In this document: positions 40,804 through 48,393 of the stretch, one piece after another
Position numbering within the stretch: the first letter of the stretch is position 1
Layout of the letters: each line of letters opens with the position of its first letter
From: CAWCDJ01 sp963796485
Lineage (GTDB): Bacteria > Acidobacteriota > Terriglobia > Bryobacterales > Bryobacteraceae
Reading direction: 5' to 3'
NCBI GenBank assembly: GCA_963796485.1
Contig: CAWCLV010000003.1
Span: forward strand, 186,001-250,000
DNA: 64,000 bases
The notes under the pieces: generated by a model
The model's input: the letters and a program-made list of their open reading frames with translations, nothing else
Told to the model about the DNA's origin: nothing
The model's database searches: none
Program-made: the position numbers and the translations under genes

Positions 40804-42614
40804 GATGGCGGTTGGCGGCCGCGACGCTGGTGGCGCCCGCCTGTCTTTGCGCGCAGACCCCGGCGTGCACCTGCGGAAGCCAGCCGCAGCCCGCGCCGCG
40901 CGCCCGGGTGCTCGACCCGTACGGCGGGGTGCCGGAAGATTTGCAGCCCTTCTCGAAGTTCAGCAAACCCTACTACGAGAACTACACCAAAACGCCGGAG
41001 TACAACGGAGCGGCCGCGGATGCACGAACGGTGCCCGCGGCGGAAGTCAGCGAAGTGGCCATAGGATTTCTGGGGCCGATCCGGGAGCACAAGGACGAAG
41101 CGCTCGGCCTGGCCATGCTGCACGGCGCGCAACTGGCGATCGACGAAGCCAACGCCCGCGGCGGATACTGCGGCAAGCCTTTCGCCCTGAAGATCCATAA
41201 CGACGCGGCAACGTGGGGCGCATCGAGCAACGAGTTGGTCAAGATGGTTTACGACGAGAAGGTCTGGGCCATGCTCGGCTCGATCAGCAGCGATTCCACG
41301 CACATCGCGCTGCGAGTCTCGCTCCGGTCGGAACTGCCGATCGTGAACAGCGCGGCGACGGATCCGACCATTCCCGAGACGATTATTCCCTGGATTCTCA
41401 CTTCGATTCAGGACGACCGCGTGCAGTCGTACACGCTGGCCCGCCGCATCTTCACCGACCTTGGATTAAAGCGCGTCGCTCTCCTCCGCGTCAACGAGCG
41501 CTACGGCAGGTTCGGCGTGCTGAAGTTCAAGGACGCCGCGCGGCGCCTCGGACATCCCGTGGTGATCGAACAAAAATTCGACCCCGCGGAGACAACCTTC
41601 AAACGGCAACTCCAGGTGATCGACGATTCGGGAGCCGATGCGATCGTGCTGTGGTGCGACTCTCCGGCGGCCGGGATGATCCTCCAAGAGATGCGGCAGT
41701 TGGGGATGAAGCAGCCGGTCTTCGGCAGCGCCCGTGTAATCGGGGACGGCCTGCTGCGGAATGCCGGCGCGGAAGCGGCCGAGGGCCTGGAAGCGGTGTA
41801 TCCCTTCGATCCCAACCGCGACGACCCGGCATGGCTCGGTTTTCAGAAGCGGTTCGAAGCGGCCTATCACGCGAAGACCGATTCCTTCTCGGCCATGGCG
41901 TTCGATTCCATGAATATCCTGCTCGGAGCCATTTGCCGCGCCGGACTGAACCGGGGCGGCATCCGGAACGCATTGTACGACGTGGACAGCTATAAGGGAG
42001 TCACCGGCGAGCTGATCTTCGATCCCAACGCGAAGAACATGGCCCCGATGTATTTAGGGAAGCTGCATAACGGCCGGTGGAGTTTCCGGCACTACAGCAT
42101 GCAGAAGCCATACGCGACGCTGGGCGCGGCAGGGGTGGAATATAACGGGCCGGCAGCGGCCGGCGTTGTCCGGGGACAGCGCAAAATAGGCATGTTCGGT
42201 CCGGGGGCCGCGGCCCTGGCCGCCAGCCTGAACCGGCCGGGGTATGAAGTGATCGGCGTCTCGTCCGAAACCGCCTGGGGCAAGGGTTCCGACGAACTGG
42301 TCAAAATGATCTACGACCCCGGCGTGATCGGAATCGTGGCGACCGATCGCGCGTCCGCGCACCTCGCCGAACAGATCGCGGTGAAGGCGCTGATCCCGGT
42401 GGTGGCTATCTCCAGTGACCGAACCCTGACTTCGGCCAATATCCCCTGGATCTTCCGCCTGGATGCGGGCACTCCTCCAGCGGATGCCGTGAGTTGTTTA
42501 GCTGAGGCGGATCTCGTGGCGGGCGGAAATCGGAATTCGATTCGGGCAATTCTGGCTTCCGGGAAAACGGTAGGCGGGCGATACTCTTTCAGTTCCAGCG
42601 GAGAGCTCCGCTGA
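40800..42614 (+). CDS. periplasmic ABC-type substrate-binding protein (Peripla_BP_6) with partial C-terminal duplication
   Basis: 604 residues from GTG 40800. Signal peptide RWRLAAATLVAPACLCAQ, then a small cysteine pair CTCG. Residues about 80-430 are a branched-chain-amino-acid-type binding fold (IGFLGPIREHKDEALGLAMLHGAQLAIDEAN, VNERYGRFGVLKFKDAARRLG, DGLLRNAGAEAAEGLEAVYPF). Residues about 455-570 repeat the N-terminal lobe in part: DELVKMIYDPGVIGIVAT against NELVKMVYDEKVWAMLGS. No permease or ATPase gene is nearby. I recall a comparable orphan binding protein in PQQ-dependent alcohol oxidation clusters. Last gene of the operon. Confidence 0.85.
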   Translation: MRWRLAAATLVAPACLCAQTPACTCGSQPQPAPRARVLDPYGGVPEDLQPFSKFSKPYYENYTKTPEYNGAAADARTVPAAEVSEVAIGFLGPIREHKDEALGLAMLHGAQLAIDEANARGGYCGKPFALKIHNDAATWGASSNELVKMVYDEKVWAMLGSISSDSTHIALRVSLRSELPIVNSAATDPTIPETIIPWILTSIQDDRVQSYTLARRIFTDLGLKRVALLRVNERYGRFGVLKFKDAARRLGHPVVIEQKFDPAETTFKRQLQVIDDSGADAIVLWCDSPAAGMILQEMRQLGMKQPVFGSARVIGDGLLRNAGAEAAEGLEAVYPFDPNRDDPAWLGFQKRFEAAYHAKTDSFSAMAFDSMNILLGAICRAGLNRGGIRNALYDVDSYKGVTGELIFDPNAKNMAPMYLGKLHNGRWSFRHYSMQKPYATLGAAGVEYNGPAAAGVVRGQRKIGMFGPGAAALAASLNRPGYEVIGVSSETAWGKGSDELVKMIYDPGVIGIVATDRASAHLAEQIAVKALIPVVAISSDRTLTSANIPWIFRLDAGTPPADAVSCLAEADLVAGGNRNSIRAILASGKTVGGRYSFSSSGELR

Positions 42615-42670
42615 TACAATCCGGGGCGTAGCGAGCCGGGATTCCCTGCCCCAAACCCTACCTCTGCCCC

Positions 42671-42702
42671 CGTGCCCCTGTGCCCCTGTGCCCCTGTGCC
42701 CC
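42671..42702 (+). repeat. GTGCCCCT x4 tandem repeat
   Basis: Four consecutive near-perfect 8-bp units directly before the larger minisatellite. Confidence 0.8.
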
Positions 42703-42705
42703 CTG

Positions 42706-43335
42706 ACTCCGGCCCCCGGCCCTGCTCCTCGGCCCCCGCCCTGCTCCTCGGCCCCCCGGCCCCTGCTCCCCGGCCCCCGCCCTGCTCCTCGGCCCCCGCC
42801 CTGCTCCTCGGCCCCCGCGGCCCTGCTCCTCGGCCCCCGCGGCCCTGCTCCTCGGCCCCCGCGGCCCTGCTCCTCGGCCCCCGGCACTGCTCCCCGGCCC
42901 CCGGCCCCCGGCCCTGCTCCTCGCCCCCGCGGCCCTGCTCCTCGGCCCCCGGCCCCTGCTCCTCGGCCCCCGCGGCCCTGCTCCTCGGCCCCCGGCCCCT
43001 GCTCCTCGGCCCCCGGCCCTGGCTCCCCGGCCCCCGGCCCCTGCTCCTCGGCCCCCGGCCCTGCTCCTCGGCCCCCGCGGCCCTGCTCCTCGGCCCCCGG
43101 CCCCTGCTCCTCGGCCCCCGGCCCCTGCTCCTCGGCCCCCGCGGCCCTGCTCCTCGGCCCCCGGCCCTGCTCCTCGGCCCCCGGCCCCCGGCCCTGCTCC
43201 TCGGCCCCTGCTCCTCGGCCCCCGGCCCTGCTCCTCGGCCCCCGGCCCTGCTCCTCGGCCCCCGGCCCCTGCTCCTCGGCCCCCCCCGGCCCCCGGCCCG
43301 TGCTCCTCGGCCCCCCCCGGCCCTCGGCCCCCGGC
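42706..43335 (+). repeat. C-rich minisatellite, about 28 degenerate CTGCTCCTCGG units
   Basis: About 630 bp made of 17-22 bp units of the form CCCTGCTCCTCGGCCCCCGG with spacers GCGGCC or GGCC; about 28 units counted by eye. The plus strand has almost no A. Runs of five to seven C (G on the minus strand) recur and could fold as i-motif or G-quadruplex. Every frame stays open on both strands, giving artefactual Pro/Leu/Arg or Gly/Arg/Glu repeat proteins. With the flanking bases (42615-42670, no feature seen) it fills the whole space between the substrate-binding protein gene and the terminator. Confidence 0.95.
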
Positions 43336-43336
43336 C

Positions 43337-43369
43337 AATAAAAAACCCCGCTGCCGAAGCAGCGGGGTT
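43337..43369 (-). terminator. intrinsic terminator of the TonB-linked receptor gene
   Basis: Minus-strand AACCCCGCTGC, loop TTCG, GCAGCGGGGTT, followed by TTTTTATT. The stem has 11 perfect pairs with a stable UUCG loop; it starts 23 bases after the receptor stop. Confidence 0.9.
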
Positions 43370-43391
43370 CGAGTGAAACAATGCTACCGAC

Positions 43392-46300
43392 TTAGAAGCT
43401 GAACCGGAGCGCCAACTGAAGAGTTCTGGCGTCGCGATAGCTGCTCGCCTGCCCGAAGTTCTTGTTGCTGGCGGAAATCGCGCTGCTCGGGTTGTCAGCA
43501 CTGAAACCAGTGTTGAGTCCCCAAACCTGCGCATGGTTGAACAGGTTGAACACTTCGCAGCGGAACTGCAGCTTCACGGTTTCCGTGAAGTTGAAATTCT
43601 TCACCGCGTTGACGTCCATGTTCCAGATGCCGGGCATCCGCAACGCGTTGCGTCCCAGAGTGCCGTACGTTCCATCCGCCGGACGCTGGAAAGCCGCCGG
43701 GTTGAGCCACTGGAAGCTGTTCTGGCTGGCATAGGGATCGCCGACGAGAGTCGGGTACTGGCTCCCCGCATTCGCTCCATAGAGGTTGCCGTTGGAGGTG
43801 ATGTTGATCGGCATCCCGGACTGCGCCCGGAACATGCCGCTGAGTTCCCATCCGTCGATTGCCTGCTTGGCGAGTTGATTGTGCATCGTGGTCTTCGGAA
43901 GCAGGTAGACGAAGTCCACCGTTTCGACGTTCGGCTGGTCGTAGCCCGCGTTCGCCCAGTTCTGGGCAATGTTGAACGGGTTGTTGACCGCGTCCGAATC
44001 GTTGTCGACGATGTCTTTGACATTGGATCGCGTGTAGTTGAAGTTCATCGAGAAGCTGTTCGAGAAGCGCCGGCTGAGCCGGAACATCATCGCGTTGTAG
44101 CGCGAATACCCGAGAGTCTCGACGGCGTTCAGGTTGCCCCAGCCCAGATACGGATAGAGCAGGCTGGTGTAGTAGTTGACCGACTTCAACATGTTCGGAT
44201 TGGTAAGGAAGGTCCCCGCTGGAATCGCGTTGATCTGCCGCTGCTGCATCAGGTGAACCGAGTGATTCCCCGAATAGGAAATGTCCAGCGTAAACTTGGC
44301 TGGCAACTCCCGCTGAACGCCCATATACCATGAGTAGATCGAGGGCATGGTATTGTCGCTCGGCCAGACGTTCATATTAGGCGGCTGGATCGGAGCGTTA
44401 GGATCGCCAACGCCGGTCTTGTTGATCGAAGCTACGTTGCCGTTGTAAACGCTACCCGACACTAGGTTGGGCCATTGCGCGCCCGCGCCGAAGTTGAAAT
44501 TGTTCTGGCGAAGGCGTTCGTTGAACATACCGAAACCGCCCCGAACGGCCATCTTGCCATCCCCAAAAACGTCATAGGCGAGGCCTATGCGAGGCTGGAA
44601 GAAGTTCTTGGACGGAGAGAAGCCGGGATCCGTGCCGGAGCAGGGATCGCAAACCAGGCCCAGCGGAGACAGAGCGTTCATTGGAGCGCCGACGAGGTAG
44701 CCATTGCTCACGTTGTACGCAGGGGCCTTGCCGGCGGTGTACTTGCTGGTATCTACGGTGTACAGGGTCCACGTGCCTTCCCCGCCCGGCGTGCCGCCAC
44801 GCACTTGCGTGTAGGTCGGGGTCATGTGCGAGAACCGGATGCCGTACTCGATGGTCAGGCGCCTGCTGACCTTCCAGCTGTCCTGAGCGTAGGTGTCGAG
44901 CTGCCAGAAGCGGAAATAAGGATAGATGTGGCCGCTCTGTTGGCTGTACGAGTTGAAGTTCCCCAGCATCATATTGGCGATCCCGTTGCCCGTGTCCGTG
45001 GGCAGGCTGGAGGAACTGCCGAAATTGATGTTGCCTTCCATACCCCAGTTACCGGTTTGCGACTTGAAGTCCCGGTTGTAATACATCCCGAACTTGAAGG
45101 TGTGGGATCCCTTTACCCAAGTCAGGTTCTCCGTCGCGGCATAATCCTTGCCGACATTGTGCCAGCCCGGGGCGCCGAGAGAGAAGCCGAAACCGGAATT
45201 GGTGGTGACATCCTGGACCGAATTCGTGATGTTCGTCTGCGGATAGAGCTGCGCCCAGTTGGCGCCGAGTGTGTCGCGATTCAGCGGGTTGTTACCGACG
45301 ACCGAAAGCGACTGCGACTGGTGGTTGTAGGCCAGAATCGTCTCGGACGCGACGCTGGGAGTGAACGTGGTGACGAGGTTCCAAGACCAGGAGCTGCCCG
45401 GTTTCGGCCGGTACTGCGGCTGCATCGGGAACGGCTCGCCGGTCCAAATACCATTCTGAATCGTCTCGTCCTGGTAATCGTTGACCCAACGGAAGAAGCT
45501 GTTCATCTTGCTGTTGATGCTGTAGTCGATGCGCAGCATGTCCTGATTCTTCTTCAGCTGGTCGGGGTTGTTGTAGAAGTACCGGGAATAGCCCGGGTTC
45601 GGAGCGGCCGGGAGGCTGCTGTAGCCCGGAATACCCGTGTAGATCTTCAGCAGGTTGGAGCTGAGAGGCTGCCACTGCGATTGCGGTACCGTGTTGTTCG
45701 GGTAGGGAGTTCCGTTGACGATATTGCCGGCGCCGTCGCGCTGAATCGTACCCGGCTCGAAAACCGTGCCGTTCTTGAACTGGGGCGCATACTGCATGTT
45801 CGTCGAGAGCAGCCAGGGGCTGAAATTGCCGCTCAGGATCGTGGCGTTCGGAATGTCACTGTAGCCGCTGCCGGGAAGGTTGCGGCGCGTCATTTCACGG
45901 TTGTAGAAGAAGAACAACCGCTTGTCGGCCCTCGTGGAGACCTTCGGAATCGGCACCCAACCGCTGATATTGCCGCCGAACTGGTCATACCGAAGCTGGG
46001 GCTGCAGGGTGTTGCACAGCACGCACTTGGCATCGAGCGCGTTGTTCCGGAAATACTCGTACGCCGTGCCGTGGAACTTGCTCGCGCCGGACTTTGTCTG
46101 GACCGCGATCACCATGCCGGCGTTGCGTCCGTATTCGGCGTTGAAGCCGCTCTGCAGAACGCGGAATTCCGCGATGGTATCAATGCTGGCCTGCGTGTAC
46201 TGCGACTGGTTATCGCCGGCGTCGATGTTCGGCGAACCGTCGAGATAAAAGTTGTTCTGCGATCCGCGGCCGCCGAGCGAATGGAACTGCGACACGTCGT

Positions 46301-46844
46301 TGAAGTTCACGTTAAAATCGCTCTGGGCGGCGCTGCTCATGCCCGGAATCGTGTTCATCAAGGAGGTGAAGTTCCGGCCGTTCATGGGCAACTCGGACAT
46401 CTGCGTTTTGTCGACCAGATACGCTTTATCCGCCGTGTTGGTGGTGACCATCGGCGTGGCTTCCGCTTCCACGGATACCGCCTCGGTCATGTTGCCAACG
46501 GCGAGCGCCAACGTTCCGACGTCCAACTTGGAGTTGACGTCCAACGTCACATCGAGCTCGGCCTTCTTGAAGCCCGTTTTTTCGACCGTGATCCTATATC
46601 TGCCCGGCTGAATGTTGATGGCCTGGAAACGGCCTGCATCATCCGAGCTGGTTTCACGGACGGTGCCGCCCTTGGCCAAGTCGTCAATTTTGACTGAAGC
46701 CGCCGGAACGACAGCACCCGTTGCGTCTACTACGGTGCCGGTAATGTTTTGTGACTGCGCCATCACCGATGGAGCCATGACAGTAAGCAGTAACGCTAGT
46801 AGGATTGCAAGTCTAATGCAAATCCAGCGTCCTTTAGCATTCAT
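43392..46844 (-). CDS. TonB-dependent-receptor-like outer-membrane protein with CarboxypepD_reg-like domain
   Basis: 1150 residues with signal peptide (LAILLALLLTVMAPSVMAQ). AGAAGG-like GAGAAGG lies upstream of the ATG. The N-terminal carboxypeptidase-regulatory-like domain (NITGTVVDATGAVVPAASVKI) is followed by a plug region (VDKTQMSELPMNGRNFTSLMNTIPGM, FHSLGGRGSQNNFYLDGSPN, GFNAEYGRNAGMVIAVQTKSGASKFHG) and a very long barrel ending LQLALRFSF. This is the typical Solibacter TonB-linked type, thought to handle large organic substrates. It has a structured leader upstream and its own strong terminator, so it is a single-gene transcript. Confidence 0.93.
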   Translation of the reverse strand: MNAKGRWICIRLAILLALLLTVMAPSVMAQSQNITGTVVDATGAVVPAASVKIDDLAKGGTVRETSSDDAGRFQAINIQPGRYRITVEKTGFKKAELDVTLDVNSKLDVGTLALAVGNMTEAVSVEAEATPMVTTNTADKAYLVDKTQMSELPMNGRNFTSLMNTIPGMSSAAQSDFNVNFNDVSQFHSLGGRGSQNNFYLDGSPNIDAGDNQSQYTQASIDTIAEFRVLQSGFNAEYGRNAGMVIAVQTKSGASKFHGTAYEYFRNNALDAKCVLCNTLQPQLRYDQFGGNISGWVPIPKVSTRADKRLFFFYNREMTRRNLPGSGYSDIPNATILSGNFSPWLLSTNMQYAPQFKNGTVFEPGTIQRDGAGNIVNGTPYPNNTVPQSQWQPLSSNLLKIYTGIPGYSSLPAAPNPGYSRYFYNNPDQLKKNQDMLRIDYSINSKMNSFFRWVNDYQDETIQNGIWTGEPFPMQPQYRPKPGSSWSWNLVTTFTPSVASETILAYNHQSQSLSVVGNNPLNRDTLGANWAQLYPQTNITNSVQDVTTNSGFGFSLGAPGWHNVGKDYAATENLTWVKGSHTFKFGMYYNRDFKSQTGNWGMEGNINFGSSSSLPTDTGNGIANMMLGNFNSYSQQSGHIYPYFRFWQLDTYAQDSWKVSRRLTIEYGIRFSHMTPTYTQVRGGTPGGEGTWTLYTVDTSKYTAGKAPAYNVSNGYLVGAPMNALSPLGLVCDPCSGTDPGFSPSKNFFQPRIGLAYDVFGDGKMAVRGGFGMFNERLRQNNFNFGAGAQWPNLVSGSVYNGNVASINKTGVGDPNAPIQPPNMNVWPSDNTMPSIYSWYMGVQRELPAKFTLDISYSGNHSVHLMQQRQINAIPAGTFLTNPNMLKSVNYYTSLLYPYLGWGNLNAVETLGYSRYNAMMFRLSRRFSNSFSMNFNYTRSNVKDIVDNDSDAVNNPFNIAQNWANAGYDQPNVETVDFVYLLPKTTMHNQLAKQAIDGWELSGMFRAQSGMPINITSNGNLYGANAGSQYPTLVGDPYASQNSFQWLNPAAFQRPADGTYGTLGRNALRMPGIWNMDVNAVKNFNFTETVKLQFRCEVFNLFNHAQVWGLNTGFSADNPSSAISASNKNFGQASSYRDARTLQLALRFSF

Positions 46845-46862
46845 AAATTAGCCTTCTCTCTC

Positions 46863-46955
46863 CGGGTTGCACACCCGACTGAGAACTTACGTGGAAATCA
46901 GTTGCGAAAAGCTAACGCTTTCGCCGGTCCTGCTGCGCGGCAAAGCAGCCGCGCA
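46863..46955 (-). promoter_or_regulatory. structured 5' leader of the TonB-linked receptor gene (three hairpins)
   Basis: Three consecutive inverted repeats: 46863-46877 (5 pairs, loop of 5, next to the ribosome-binding site), 46904-46924 (8 pairs with one bulge) and 46934-46955 (TGCGCGGC/GCCGCGCA, loop of 6). No known riboswitch consensus, including cobalamin, was recognised. The rest of the 287-bp gap is comparatively AT-rich and should contain the promoter. Confidence 0.45.
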
Positions 46956-47131
46956 CACCCCGAAGCCAAAGACTACAGCTTTTCTGTCAAAGTAATGCAA
47001 ATCAATTACGAAAGCAAGGGTTCTTGGGTCTTTCCCCAGAGGTTTTCCGGACTTTCAGATTCCATAGCTCCAATGCGCAGAAAACGGGCTAAATATATGA
47101 AAATTGGAAGCTTTTTCGGGCTGGTGAGAAC

Positions 47132-48253
47132 CTAGCGCGCACCGGCGACCGGGCCGTTTTCCGGCGCCTGGGCCTTCAGTGCGGCGTCCCGCAGTTCGCG
47201 GACCCGAGCCGTCGCGCGCCGGGCTTCAGTTTGGCGGCCGCACGCCTGAAGCGCACGGGAAAGATCGTAAAAAGCCGACGCATCGTCCGCATTTAACGTC
47301 ACGGCTCTCTGGAGCAGGACGACCGCCTCGGCCGGCTTGTCCATGCGGAGTTTGGCCTTTCCCAAATAGAAGTACGGGGCCCAAAAGTCGGGCTTCACCG
47401 CCTTGGCCCGCTCGAGATAGGGAATTCCTTCCTGGTAGCGGCCTTCCTGAACCAGGAGACCGCCAAGGAAATAGCTGGCGTCCGCGTCGCCCGGACTCGC
47501 TTTCAGCGCCAGCTCCAGCTCCCGGGCCGCGTCGTCATTCCGGCGAAGGCTGATGTAGACCTTACCCAGTTCCAAATGAACGCCCGGGAAATTGGGATCG
47601 AGCTTGATTACCTGGAGAAAGGCACTCTCCGCCTGCGTAAACTGAATTGCTTCGTAGTTGGCCCGGCCGACCAGAAATTGCGCCCGCGCCGGCCCCGCCG
47701 CTTCGAACATTTGTTGGAAGATGGCCTTTGCCTTTTCCGAATCGCCGTTTTTCAAATACGCGAATCCGAGGAGGAAGAGGGCATTCTCGTCGCGCGGGGC
47801 GGCTGCGTGCAGCGTTTCCAGATCGCGGATCGCCGCCTGGATCTGGCCCGTATAGGCGCGGCAGACCGCGAGCAGCTGCCTGGCTTGCACGTGCTGCGGA
47901 TTCAGTTGCACCACGCGCTCGAAATACGGCAGCGCACGGGAGTGGGCCTCCTGCTTGAAGTAGACCAGCCCCAGATTGAGAAGAATCGCCTGATCGTCCG
48001 GGCTCAAACGCAGCGCCCGCCGGTAGGCATCGAGCGCCTTATCGGAGCGGGCGGTCCGCGAATAAATCACTCCGAGATTGCCGAGCGCCGCGATATTGTC
48101 TGGTTCCTGCCGGAGAACAGCCTGAAACCCCCGTTCGGCGGACGCGTAATTCCCGGCGGTGAGGTCTCGGGCGGCGCGGTCGAAGATCTCCCTCGCCGGC
48201 TCGGCGCCCCACACAAAAAGACCGCAGAGGCACAGGCACGCAAGGGACTTCAT
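47132..48253 (-). CDS. secreted TPR-repeat protein
   Basis: 373 residues with signal peptide MKSLACLCLCGLFVWGAEP. About nine tetratricopeptide units are visible, for example AGNYASAERGFQAVLRQEPD, ALGNLGVIYSRTARSDKALDAYRRALRLSP, ILLNLGLVYFKQEAHSRALPYFERVV and YFYLGKAKLRMDKPAEAVVLL. TPR proteins form scaffolds in complexes; the partner may be the divergent FG-GAP/ASPIC protein, a pairing I recall as common in Acidobacteriota. A TAAAAT hexamer lies about ten bases upstream of the ATG. Confidence 0.88.
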   Translation of the reverse strand: MKSLACLCLCGLFVWGAEPAREIFDRAARDLTAGNYASAERGFQAVLRQEPDNIAALGNLGVIYSRTARSDKALDAYRRALRLSPDDQAILLNLGLVYFKQEAHSRALPYFERVVQLNPQHVQARQLLAVCRAYTGQIQAAIRDLETLHAAAPRDENALFLLGFAYLKNGDSEKAKAIFQQMFEAAGPARAQFLVGRANYEAIQFTQAESAFLQVIKLDPNFPGVHLELGKVYISLRRNDDAARELELALKASPGDADASYFLGGLLVQEGRYQEGIPYLERAKAVKPDFWAPYFYLGKAKLRMDKPAEAVVLLQRAVTLNADDASAFYDLSRALQACGRQTEARRATARVRELRDAALKAQAPENGPVAGAR

Positions 48254-48393
48254 CTCGCCCTCATTTTAACCGAACGACGGGGCGGTCCGAACCGGAGCGT
48301 CGAATTCGGGGCGACGCACCGGAGCAATTCCGCCGCGGGTTACAATACTCGACAAGGGAAAGATTTGACGGGTCTCGAAAGCGGCGCGAAGCA

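Noticed and set aside
42706..43335. CRISPR array
   Set aside because: Units are 17-22 bp, directly tandem and lack unique spacers; no cas genes nearby.
42311..43534. Long Gly/Arg/Glu-rich and Pro/Leu-rich open frames across the minisatellite on both strands
   Set aside because: Frames stay open only because the repeat lacks A and T; all frames are open at once and overlap the ends of two real genes.
44475..46697. 740-codon plus-strand frame opposite the TonB-linked receptor
   Set aside because: Antisense shadow of a GC-rich gene; no start signal and no domain, while the opposite strand matches a full receptor.
46845..47131. Cobalamin riboswitch or sigma54 promoter upstream of the TonB-linked receptor
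   Set aside because: No B12-box-like sequence; the best GG/GC pair has a spacing of 11 and not 10.
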